From assembly GCA_021740245.1 (NCBI GenBank), contig JAIPAE010000012.1, positions 1-38,484 on the forward strand: a stretch of DNA of 38,484 nt, read 5' to 3'. The position numbers and the translations under genes are program-made. Positions 1 to 7,844 of the stretch are shown here, piece by piece. Source of the stretch: Bacteroidales bacterium. GTDB taxonomy: Bacteria > Bacteroidota > Bacteroidia > Bacteroidales > PWNQ01. Numbering within the stretch: position 1 is the first letter of the stretch; each line of letters begins with the position of its first letter. The notes under the pieces are model-generated. The model was given only the letters and a program-made list of their open reading frames with translations. It did no database searches and was not told where the DNA came from.

Positions 1-1580
1 GGAGTATACTGGATCATGATATAAGCCTGCCTACAGGAAAATTGGTAGAACACATCTTTCATAATGGCTACGATAAATTCTTTATCCGGGATTTACCGGA
101 AATAGATGCTGTTGATAAAAGTAAAATTGAGAATACAGTTTTCCGTAATCAGATGATTGCCCGGCATAAATCAAAATCAGACAAATCAAAAACAACACCA
201 AAAAAGAAAGAAAAAACAGAGAGAAAACGATTTGTTCCGCTTAAAGAAAGTGATCTGAAAAAACAAGAAGAGCCACTTGATTCCGGAGAGGTCAATATTA
301 ACGAATACATATTTGAAGGAGAAGAAAGAGAAAACATTTTAGAGGAACAGCAGGGAAAAGAAACCGCCCCCAAGCCAACACAGAATAATTATTACGTGGA
401 ATACACCATTAATAAACTTGTAAGTCAGATCGATTTTTCATTTATGGATGAATCCTATCAACCGTTTACAGGCGGAGGAGCACCAATATTTCTCAACCGG
501 GGCTTCAATGGTTTATTCATGGTAGGAGCAACGGATTTAATGGAAGATTATCGATTGACAGGAGGCGTACGATTATCTCCAAATTTACGGAATAATGAAT
601 ATATGATTAGTTATGAGAATCTTAAAAACCGCCTGGATCAGCAATGGGTTTTTCACCGGAAATCTTATGAAAATACCGGAGAAAATGTAAGTCAAAAAAT
701 AGCCTCTCATAATATTTATTATAAGATAAAATACCCCTTTAATCAGGTTTTCTCAGCAAGAGCAACAGCTTCGGTACGATATGACAGGGCCACTATTCTG
801 GCCACCGATTATTTTACTTTGCAGGTCCCGAATGAATATTATACCTGGGGTGGACTAAAAGCAGAGTTAGTATTCGATAATACTCGTGACCGGGGAATAA
901 ATACAAAATTCGGAACCAGGGGAAAAGCCTTTGGAGAGTATTATCAACTGATTGATGATGAACGTAAGGATATTAACATGTTTGTTGTTGGACTTGATAT
1001 CAGGAATTATTTACCCATTCATCGGACCTTTATTTGGGCAAACCGTTTTGCTGCTTCTACCAGTTTCGGAACTTCTAAGCTCATTTATTACATGGGTGGA
1101 GTTGATAATTGGTTAACGCCAAAATTTAACCGGGGGACGGAAATCGATTATGAACAAAATTACGCATTTCAAACATTAGCTACACCAATGCGTGGCTTTC
1201 AGCAGAATATCAGAAACGGAAACAGCTTTGCAGTCTTTAACACAGAATTACGTTTTCCAGTAGTGCGGTATTTTTCAAAAAAACCACTTAAATCCGAATT
1301 CCTGAGTAGCCTGCAAATTGTTGGCTTTATGGATATAGGCTCAGCATGGATTGGGTTGAATCCCTACAGCGAAGAGAATACTATTATAGAAACCAGATAC
1401 AACAGAAAACCTTTCCAGATTACAGTGAAAAGAATGGTAGAGCCAATGGTTGGCGGAGCCGGAGGTGGACTTCGCGCGAAAATCTTCGGATACTTTGTCA
1501 GACTGGATTATGCCTGGGGATACCTCGAAGGTAAAGTCAGGGAACCAAAACTGTACCTTTCCTTCAATCTTGACTTCTGA
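1..1580 (+). CDS. C-terminal part of a large outer-membrane beta-barrel protein (TolB-like / surface antigen D15-like), cut by the window edge
   Basis: The frame is open to the first base of the window with no stop, so the gene starts upstream; a TTG at 42 is not a credible start because the same frame reads coding-like sequence before it. The visible part has three sections: a short segment (LPTGKLVEHIF, then FFIRDLPEID) resembling the end of a periplasmic propeller domain, a strongly charged Lys/Glu-rich linker at about 150-370, and roughly 390 residues of alternating aromatic and polar strands typical of an outer-membrane barrel. It ends in LSFNLDF, with the terminal Phe expected of a barrel recognised by the BAM machinery. 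In Bacteroidota, proteins combining TolB-like WD40 repeats with a C-terminal bacterial-surface-antigen barrel fit this pattern. Barrel and membrane location are well supported; the family is inferred and the substrate is unknown. A perfect -7 box (TATTTTTG, 1598-1605) follows and may serve the next gene. Confidence 0.6.
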   Translation, partial: SILDHDISLPTGKLVEHIFHNGYDKFFIRDLPEIDAVDKSKIENTVFRNQMIARHKSKSDKSKTTPKKKEKTERKRFVPLKESDLKKQEEPLDSGEVNINEYIFEGEERENILEEQQGKETAPKPTQNNYYVEYTINKLVSQIDFSFMDESYQPFTGGGAPIFLNRGFNGLFMVGATDLMEDYRLTGGVRLSPNLRNNEYMISYENLKNRLDQQWVFHRKSYENTGENVSQKIASHNIYYKIKYPFNQVFSARATASVRYDRATILATDYFTLQVPNEYYTWGGLKAELVFDNTRDRGINTKFGTRGKAFGEYYQLIDDERKDINMFVVGLDIRNYLPIHRTFIWANRFAASTSFGTSKLIYYMGGVDNWLTPKFNRGTEIDYEQNYAFQTLATPMRGFQQNIRNGNSFAVFNTELRFPVVRYFSKKPLKSEFLSSLQIVGFMDIGSAWIGLNPYSEENTIIETRYNRKPFQITVKRMVEPMVGGAGGGLRAKIFGYFVRLDYAWGYLEGKVREPKLYLSFNLDF

Positions 1581-1679
1581 TATTCGAAAATGTTGTTTAT
1601 TTTTGTCGAAGGACTGGATGTAGAAATACAGATTTGTTTCGTCCTGAAGCTTATCGTTTTTGTTATTTAATTAAGTATT

Positions 1680-2867
1680 ATGAAACCACTGAAAGAAATT
1701 ATTCTTGATAAAGTAAGGATGTATCACTCTCAGACAGTGGCTTACCGGAGACATATTCATTCTTATCCTGAGCTCTCAAAGGAAGAACATAAAACTGCAG
1801 ATTTTGTGGAAGAACAATTAGATAAAATGGGTATTGCTCATGAGCGAATGGCGAAAACAGGAGTCATTGGCTTGTTAGATGGAGAAAAGGAAGGGAATTG
1901 CATCGCACTGAGGGCTGATATGGATGCCTTGCCGATACTGGAAGAAAACACCCATGCATACGTGTCACAACACAAAGGCGTTATGCATGCCTGCGGCCAT
2001 GATGCCCATACGGCAGTTTTACTGGGTGCAGCCCAGGTTTTGAGCGAATTGAGGGATAAAATTAAAGGCCGTGTAATATTTATCTTTCAGCCATCAGAGG
2101 AAAATTTTCCCGGAGGAGCAAAGACATTGCTGGAGGAAGGCTTATTTGAGAAATATAAGCCCGATAAAATTTTTGGCTTACATGTAGATCCGGATATTGA
2201 AAGTGGTAAGATCGGAATGAAACCGGGCAAGTATATGGCTTCAACCGATGAGGTTTACCTGAAAGTTAAAGGAAAGGGAGGCCATGGCGCTACACCGGAT
2301 AAGAATGTGGATACCGTTCTGATGGCATCTCAGATACTGGTAAATCTGCAGCAAATAGTAAGTCGCAATGCCCCACCTGATATTCCAACTGTATTGTCTT
2401 TTGGACGGTTTATAGCAGAGGGAAGAACAAATATTATTCCTGACCAGGTTACGTTAGATGGAACCCTCCGTACATTTGATGAGACCTGGAGATCGCAGGC
2501 TCATGAAAGAATTAAAGATATAGCGGCAAATACAGCACGAGCTATGGGTGGAAGTTGTGAAGTGCTGATAGACAAAGGATATCCTTTTTTGGTTAATAAC
2601 CCGAATATGACAGACGCTACACAGCAAAAAGCTAAACAATGCCTGGGAGAGGAAAATGTTATGCTACTTTCTGTACGTATGACAGCAGAAGATTTTGCCT
2701 ATTATTCACAGGAAATTCCTGCCTGCTTTTATCGTTTGGGTATCAGAAATGAATCTAAAGGAATCACTGCAAACCTCCATACGTCAACATTCGATATTGA
2801 TGAAAAAAGCCTTGAAACAGGTGTCGGTGTTATGGCATGGCTGGTATTGAATGATCAAACAGAATAA
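1680..2867 (+). CDS. M20-family amidohydrolase (N-acyl-amino-acid / IAA-amino-acid hydrolase type)
   Basis: A 395-residue zinc amidohydrolase, the usual length for this family. Visible motifs are LRADMDALP (about 78-86), the metal-binding MHACGHDAH (about 102-110, with Cys105 and His107), QPSEENFPGGA (about 137-147, with the catalytic and bridging glutamates), GLHVDP (about 166-171) and a late metal-ligand segment NLHTSTF near residue 364. The dimerisation (lid) domain lies between about residues 180 and 300. Such enzymes cleave N-acyl groups from amino acids or peptides in the cytoplasm; the natural substrate cannot be told from sequence. There is no signal peptide. The gene ends 5 bp before the stop of the convergent CDF gene, with no terminator-like hairpin between them. 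A -7-like TATTTTTG at 1598-1605 lacks a correctly spaced -33 TTG. Confidence 0.85.
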   Translation: MKPLKEIILDKVRMYHSQTVAYRRHIHSYPELSKEEHKTADFVEEQLDKMGIAHERMAKTGVIGLLDGEKEGNCIALRADMDALPILEENTHAYVSQHKGVMHACGHDAHTAVLLGAAQVLSELRDKIKGRVIFIFQPSEENFPGGAKTLLEEGLFEKYKPDKIFGLHVDPDIESGKIGMKPGKYMASTDEVYLKVKGKGGHGATPDKNVDTVLMASQILVNLQQIVSRNAPPDIPTVLSFGRFIAEGRTNIIPDQVTLDGTLRTFDETWRSQAHERIKDIAANTARAMGGSCEVLIDKGYPFLVNNPNMTDATQQKAKQCLGEENVMLLSVRMTAEDFAYYSQEIPACFYRLGIRNESKGITANLHTSTFDIDEKSLETGVGVMAWLVLNDQTE

Positions 2868-2872
2868 TGGGC

Positions 2873-3736
2873 CTAATATGCCCCGTAAGGTTCAAGGTGG
2901 ATGGTAGCATAAATATCCAGTTCTTCTTTTATTAGCCTTTCAACACGTGTTGCTATTTCATGGGCATGATCGATGGTGTAATCGCCATGTACTTTGATGT
3001 GGAATGTCAGTTCCCGGTGCGATCCGTATTCATGTATTAAAAAGTGATGAGGAAGTAAATCCCGGTTTTCATGTTTTTCAATTAATGCTTTGATCTGTTG
3101 GATAAGCTCATTGGATGGACGCTTCCCAAGCATGGAATTTACTGATTCCCTCAGAATCTGAAAAACGGCATAAAGCAGCAGTAGTGAAATAATAAATCCT
3201 AAAACACTATCAATCCACCAGAAATAGTTGTTTAAGAAAATACCGGCTAAAACAAGAACAGAAGAAAGAGCATCAGAACGATGATGCCACCCGTCAGCCT
3301 TAACTGTTGTATTCCCTGATTTTCTTCCCAGATAAAAGGCATATTGGGCCAGCCCTTCTTTGGTTATTATGGAAATAATAGTTATAACAATTGCCAAAGT
3401 ACCGAAATTAGCCGATTCCTTTTTCTGAAACAGGTCAAAAGACTCCCGGATAAAATTGAATGCAATTACGGCAAGTAAAGTCGCAATGAAGATGGATGCA
3501 ACCTGCTCCCAACGGCCATGACCGTATGGATGTTCTCTGTCTGCTTTTTTATCAGACAATTTCATACCGATTATAACGATCAGGGAGCTGACGGAATCAG
3601 TCAACGTGTGCCAGGCATCTGCAAGTAAAGCAACAGAACCTGAGACTATACCGGCCCAGTATTTCAAGCCAAATAAAATGATGTTGCTGATTATTGATAC
3701 AACACCTTCCAGATAACCGGCACGTTTTTTTCTCAT
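2873..3736 (-). CDS. Cation diffusion facilitator (CDF) family divalent metal exporter
   Basis: A 287-residue inner-membrane protein with the CDF layout: about six hydrophobic helices over residues 10-205 and a cytoplasmic C-terminal domain (FHIKVHGDYTIDHAHE). Transport-site residues are visible in helix 2 (ADAWHTLTDS, His43 and Asp47) and helix 5 (ADGWHHRSDAL, His151 and Asp155). This His-x-x-x-Asp form is usual in Zn2+-preferring members, which exchange metal for protons. The loop ADREHPYGHGR is also a family hallmark. I chose the ATG at 3736; the frame extends 7 codons upstream to a TTG at 3757, but that TTG lies inside the -7 box of a well-formed promoter, so it cannot be translated from that transcript. 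Metal specificity is inferred from motif type only. Confidence 0.88.
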   Translation of the reverse strand: MRKKRAGYLEGVVSIISNIILFGLKYWAGIVSGSVALLADAWHTLTDSVSSLIVIIGMKLSDKKADREHPYGHGRWEQVASIFIATLLAVIAFNFIRESFDLFQKKESANFGTLAIVITIISIITKEGLAQYAFYLGRKSGNTTVKADGWHHRSDALSSVLVLAGIFLNNYFWWIDSVLGFIISLLLLYAVFQILRESVNSMLGKRPSNELIQQIKALIEKHENRDLLPHHFLIHEYGSHRELTFHIKVHGDYTIDHAHEIATRVERLIKEELDIYATIHLEPYGAY

Positions 3737-3754
3737 AGGTGATGAGTTGGAATA

Positions 3755-3784
3755 CAAAATTATAGCTTTTTTTAGTTAAAGCAA
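3755..3784 (-). promoter_or_regulatory. Bacteroidota-type promoter of the CDF gene
   Basis: On the minus strand the -33 TTG (plus-strand CAA, 3782-3784) is followed by exactly 19 nt and then TAATTTTG (plus strand 3755-3762), a perfect TAnnTTTG -7 box. The predicted transcript start lies just upstream of the ATG at 3736, giving a very short leader. No metal-responsive operator was recognised. Confidence 0.65.
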
Positions 3785-3948
3785 TATTATTATATTTGTT
3801 ATTTTTGAGGCCAGTCTTAAAAACTTGAATATAATCAGGTACCCTGAAAATCAGCTTCACCACAGTCTCGCGGATTGGGGTATAAAGTAGCTGAAAATCT
3901 ATTTTCGGCCTTTTTAGACAGGACTCATTATTCACAAAAAATTGATAT

Positions 3949-5394
3949 ATGCGAATATTTATACTTTTATTATTGATTATATCTTTTATCTCAGGTTGCA
4001 AGCAAGAAAAACAGAGAAAAGATGAGACAGGGTTGTCTGAGGCTTTCTCAAAAATTAGTTCTATTAAACGCGACCTGGAAGATATAAAGGCAGATGGGAA
4101 ACTTACTGCGGTGACCACATACAGCAGTACAAGCTATTTTTTGTACCGTGGGCAGCCAATGGGTTTTGAATATGAGTTGTTGAAACGTTTTGCAGAATAC
4201 CTTGATGTGGAGCTTGAGATTCGAATTTCCAACAGTATTGATAGTCTCTTTAGAGAATTGCAAAATGAAGAAGTTGACCTGATAGCTCATGGATTAACCA
4301 TAACCTCGGGCAGGAAGCAGATTGTGGATTTCACAGATTATCTATACCTGACACATCAGGTTCTGGTTCAGAAAAAACCCGATAACTGGAGGAAAATGAG
4401 CTGGAGCAGCGTTCAAAGTCATCTGGTACATGATGCGATCGAATTAATTGGCGATACGGTATCGGTGCGGGCTAATTCTTCCTACATTCAACGATTGGAT
4501 AATCTTTCACATGAAATTGGCGGTAAGATTCATATTGATACCCTTCCGGGAAATCTGTCGACAAGTGAAATTATCAAAATGGTAGTGGATGGGAAAATCA
4601 AATACACGATTGCTGATAATAACCTGGCAAGTATTAATGCTTCCTATTATCCGATCCTTAATATTGATGTTCCGGTAAGCTTTTCCCAACGGATTGGCTG
4701 GGCCGTTCGACCTCAAGCTGATGAACTGCTTGTTTCTGCGAATCAATGGCTAAAGAAAATCAAAAAGAAAGTCGATTACTATGTGATCTATAATAAATAC
4801 TTTAAGAACAAAAGAGATTTCCGGAAACGGATTCAAAGTGAGTTTTATAGCTTGAATGAGAATAAGATCAGTAAATATGATGACTTAATCAAAAAACATG
4901 CAAGTAAGATTAACTGGGACTGGCGTTTATTGGCTTCGTTGGTTTACCAGGAATCGAGGTATAATCCTACAGCCAGCTCCTGGGCCGGGGCTCAGGGATT
5001 AATGCAGATCATGCCGGCTACAGCTTCGGACCTGGGTGTAACGAATCGCAGTGATCCAAAGCAGAGTGTTGAAGGTGGAACCAAATACCTGGACCAGCTT
5101 TATGAGCGCTTCGACAAAATTGAAGATTCTCTACAACGTATAAAATTCACCATTGCTTCATACAACTGTGGTTATTATCATGTGAAAGATGCCCGTAAAC
5201 TGGCAGAAATGAAAGACCTGGATCCAAACAGATGGGATGAAAATGTAGCAGAAATGATCCTGGAATTAAGTTATCCGGCCAACTATAATCTCCCCGAAAT
5301 CAAGTATGGATATGTGCGTGGTATTGAACCATATACGTATGTTGATCAGATTTTTAAACGATTTGATCACTATAAAAAGTTTATTGAAACCTGA
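3949..5394 (+). CDS. MltF-like membrane-bound lytic transglycosylase, lipoprotein (paralog 1)
   Basis: A 481-residue two-domain protein. Residues 1-17 form a lipoprotein signal ending in the lipobox-like SFISGC with Cys17, so the mature protein should be lipid-anchored. Residues about 45-290 match the family-3 periplasmic solute-binding fold (YRGQPMGFEYELLKRFAEYL near 66-85, then GLTITSGRKQIVDFT). Residues about 305-470 form an SLT (transglycosylase) domain: catalytic Glu335 in LVYQESRYNP, then WAGAQGLMQIMP and FTIASYNCG. This layout is that of MltF, which cleaves the peptidoglycan glycan strand to 1,6-anhydro-muropeptides; the binding-protein domain is regulatory. A second copy lies at 6380-7840, separated only by a sirtuin gene. 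The SLT domain rules out a plain amino-acid transport binding protein. Confidence 0.88.
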   Translation: MRIFILLLLIISFISGCKQEKQRKDETGLSEAFSKISSIKRDLEDIKADGKLTAVTTYSSTSYFLYRGQPMGFEYELLKRFAEYLDVELEIRISNSIDSLFRELQNEEVDLIAHGLTITSGRKQIVDFTDYLYLTHQVLVQKKPDNWRKMSWSSVQSHLVHDAIELIGDTVSVRANSSYIQRLDNLSHEIGGKIHIDTLPGNLSTSEIIKMVVDGKIKYTIADNNLASINASYYPILNIDVPVSFSQRIGWAVRPQADELLVSANQWLKKIKKKVDYYVIYNKYFKNKRDFRKRIQSEFYSLNENKISKYDDLIKKHASKINWDWRLLASLVYQESRYNPTASSWAGAQGLMQIMPATASDLGVTNRSDPKQSVEGGTKYLDQLYERFDKIEDSLQRIKFTIASYNCGYYHVKDARKLAEMKDLDPNRWDENVAEMILELSYPANYNLPEIKYGYVRGIEPYTYVDQIFKRFDHYKKFIET

Positions 5395-5481
5395 GCAGGA
5401 GTATGAATATTGCCTGACAATGTACCAAATTGAAGTAAAATATAACGATTCCAGACAGAAAGGCTCGCCCTGATACTGATT

Positions 5482-5558
5482 TGCTTACATGTCTAATCAT
5501 TTGAAACTGTTAGCAAAAACTTAAAAATTCATGTGTTTTCAAAACAACCATGTAAGCA
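5482..5558. repeat. 10-bp inverted repeat upstream of the sirtuin gene
   Basis: TGCTTACATG at 5482-5491 is repeated in inverted form as CATGTAAGCA at 5549-5558, separated by 57 bp. It lies in the 204-bp gap before the ATG at 5599. It could be a protein-binding site or part of an mRNA leader fold, or it could be chance in A+T-rich DNA. Confidence 0.3.
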
Positions 5559-5598
5559 TAAACTTGTTTTATATACAGAGAAAGCAAAACCCGGAGTT

Positions 5599-6294
5599 AT
5601 GCAGAATAGAATTGTAGTATTAACAGGCGCGGGAATAAGTGCAGAAAGCGGAATCAAGACATTCCGTGATGATGATGGTTTATGGAAACACTACCGGTTT
5701 GAAGAAGTAGCTTCACCGGAAGCATGGCATAAGCATCCCGGAGATGTGCTGGAGTTTTATAATCAGCGTCGAAAAAATGTAATAGAAGCTGAGCCCAATG
5801 CAGCTCATATGGCATTGGTAAATCTCGAAGACTACTTTGATGTTAAGATCATAACTCAAAATGTTGATGATTTGCATGAACGTGCAGGCTCAAAAGATGT
5901 GATTCATTTACATGGTGAAATACGCAAAGCCCGTAGCTCAAATGATCCGTCCCTTATTTATCCTGTGGAAGGATGGGAATTAAATATGGGTGATAAAGCC
6001 GAAGACGGTTCACAGCTTCGACCACATGTTGTGTGGTTTGGCGAACCTGTCCCCATGTTTGATATTGCAATTGAAATGGCAAGGGAAGCCGATATTTTGC
6101 TTATTATCGGAACCTCTTTAAATGTTTATCCCGCAGCCAGTATTTACCAATTTGCAGGCAAAGATGTACCGAAGTTTTATGTTGATCCCGAAGCAAATAA
6201 GACCGTTAATATCGAAAACCTGAAAATTATGAAAGAAAAAGCCGGAACTGCTGTCCCGGACCTTGTGACTTATCTTATAGACAACTTTAAATAA
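5599..6294 (+). CDS. cobB: Sir2 family NAD-dependent protein deacylase (class III type, no zinc-binding cysteines)
   Basis: A 231-residue sirtuin. NAD-binding motifs are GAGISAESG at 10-18 and TQNVDDLHERAG at 86-97. The catalytic His105 is in HLHGE. GTSLNVYP and a final nucleotide-contact region follow. Tyr54 and Arg57 (FYNQRR) match the Tyr-x-x-Arg pair that SIRT5 and E. coli CobB use to hold succinyl or malonyl groups, so desuccinylase or demalonylase activity is likely. The four cysteines that bind structural zinc in most sirtuins are absent; the product has no cysteine at all. I chose the ATG at 5599, immediately before the conserved fold; a GTG 22 codons upstream would add a Lys-rich tail with no family match. 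It sits between two MltF-like genes on the same strand. CobB is the usual bacterial name, not a claim of one-to-one orthology. Confidence 0.88.
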   Translation: MQNRIVVLTGAGISAESGIKTFRDDDGLWKHYRFEEVASPEAWHKHPGDVLEFYNQRRKNVIEAEPNAAHMALVNLEDYFDVKIITQNVDDLHERAGSKDVIHLHGEIRKARSSNDPSLIYPVEGWELNMGDKAEDGSQLRPHVVWFGEPVPMFDIAIEMAREADILLIIGTSLNVYPAASIYQFAGKDVPKFYVDPEANKTVNIENLKIMKEKAGTAVPDLVTYLIDNFK

Positions 6295-6379
6295 GCTTGT
6301 TTATCAAGGATTAAGAACATTTAGCTTGTCACAACAGCAAATATTTTATATATTAGACCGAACAAAGCAAAGGAATTAC

Positions 6380-7840
6380 ATGCGCTTATTTTTTGGAAAG
6401 TATAAAAAACATCTGGCGATTGGTTTTTTAGCCATACTATTCATTGTTATTCTTATACTTTCTTTTATCAGTGAAAGCAAAAGAACTGAATCTGAATTAT
6501 CAACCTCAGATACTACCCAGCTTAAAGTATTGCAGGAGGTAAAAGAGAAAGGAGAGCTGGTAGCTATTACCGATTTCAATTCCATTAATTATTTTGTTTA
6601 TCGAGGCCAGACTATGGGTTATCAATACGAGTTGTTAAAAAAATATGCCGATCATCTGGGTGTGGACCTTAAGATAAAAGTAAATAATAACCTGGAAGCT
6701 AAATTTGACAGCTTACAACAGCGAAAGTGCGACATTATCGGGATAGATCTAACAGTAACAAAGGCCCGCAAGAAACGGGTAGACTTTACTGTTCCGCACA
6801 GTCTTAGCCGGCAGGTTTTAGTTCAGCGAAAGCCCGAAGACTTTAGGCGTATGTCTTCACGCAAAATAGAAGAAAAGGTGATCAGGAACCAGCTTGACCT
6901 GGCCGGGAAAACCATTTATGTGCAAAAAGCCTCGTCATTTGTGTCTCGTCTGAAAAGCCTGGAAAACGAAATAGGTGCAGATATCGATATTGTGGAGTCT
7001 GATTATGAAGCAGAGCAATTGGTTAAGTTAGTGGCTAAAGGTGAGATCGACTATACCGTATGTGATGAACATGTCGCTATGGTCAACCGGACTTATTACG
7101 ATAATATTGATATCAAAACACCGGTGAGCTTTCCGCAAAAGCTGGCATGGGCTGTGCATAAAAATGCTGATTCTTTGAGAGTTTCTGTAAACCGTTGGTT
7201 GAAGGAATATAAAGAAACAGCAGGTTATCGGATGCTGTATCATAAATATTTTGTGAGTCGTAAAACGGCACATAAAAGAAATCAGGAATTTCACTCCATT
7301 TCCGGGGGAAAGATATCCCGCTATGACGATTTGATAAAAGAATACAGTAAATTAATTGACTGGGATTGGAGATTGCTGGCTTCATTAATATATCAGGAGT
7401 CTCGATTCAGACCAAATATTGAATCCTGGGCCGGCGCAAAAGGGTTAATGCAATTAATGCCCAATACCGCCAAGCGGTTTGGCACCACTAATTTATATGA
7501 TCCGGAGCAAAATATAAGAGCTGGAGTCAGGTTTATTCAGTATTTGGAAAAACGTTTTGAAGAAAAAGACACTCCCAGCATGGATAAGATAAAGTTTGTT
7601 TTAGCCTCATATAATGTAGGGCTTGGTCATGTTTTGGATGCACGCAGGCTGGCTGAAAAATATGAAGCTGATACGAACTCCTGGGAAGCAGTGGATACTT
7701 TCCTGCTCTATAAGTCATTACCGAAATATTACAATGACCCTGTTGTCAGGCATGGCTATGCTCGTGGTGAAGAAACATATAATTTCGTAAATGAAATTAT
7801 GCAGCGGTATGAACATTATAAAAAACTTGTACCGGAATAA
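6380..7840 (+). CDS. MltF-like lytic transglycosylase with N-terminal membrane anchor (paralog 2)
   Basis: A 486-residue paralog of the protein at 3949-5394 with the same two domains: a family-3 solute-binding domain (about 58-295, with YRGQTMGYQYELLKKYADHL at 74-93) and an SLT domain (about 312-475) with catalytic Glu340 in LIYQESRFRP, then WAGAKGLMQLMP and VLASYNVG. Unlike paralog 1 it has no lipobox; residues about 11-31 form one uninterrupted hydrophobic helix after Lys-rich residues, so it is probably a membrane-anchored periplasmic enzyme. I chose the ATG at 6380, which has AAAGGA at 6369-6374; a TTG 18 codons upstream is less likely. It converges on polA with only 4 bp between stop codons and no hairpin. 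Confidence 0.88.
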   Translation: MRLFFGKYKKHLAIGFLAILFIVILILSFISESKRTESELSTSDTTQLKVLQEVKEKGELVAITDFNSINYFVYRGQTMGYQYELLKKYADHLGVDLKIKVNNNLEAKFDSLQQRKCDIIGIDLTVTKARKKRVDFTVPHSLSRQVLVQRKPEDFRRMSSRKIEEKVIRNQLDLAGKTIYVQKASSFVSRLKSLENEIGADIDIVESDYEAEQLVKLVAKGEIDYTVCDEHVAMVNRTYYDNIDIKTPVSFPQKLAWAVHKNADSLRVSVNRWLKEYKETAGYRMLYHKYFVSRKTAHKRNQEFHSISGGKISRYDDLIKEYSKLIDWDWRLLASLIYQESRFRPNIESWAGAKGLMQLMPNTAKRFGTTNLYDPEQNIRAGVRFIQYLEKRFEEKDTPSMDKIKFVLASYNVGLGHVLDARRLAEKYEADTNSWEAVDTFLLYKSLPKYYNDPVVRHGYARGEETYNFVNEIMQRYEHYKKLVPE

Positions 7841-7844
7841 AGAT

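Noticed and set aside
2868..2884. GGGC-CTAATAT-GCCC hairpin between the M20 and CDF genes as a terminator
   Set aside because: The stem is only 4 bp and no T-run follows on either strand.
3949..5394. Plain amino-acid ABC transporter binding protein
   Set aside because: A complete SLT domain with catalytic Glu follows the binding-protein domain, and no permease or ATPase gene is adjacent.
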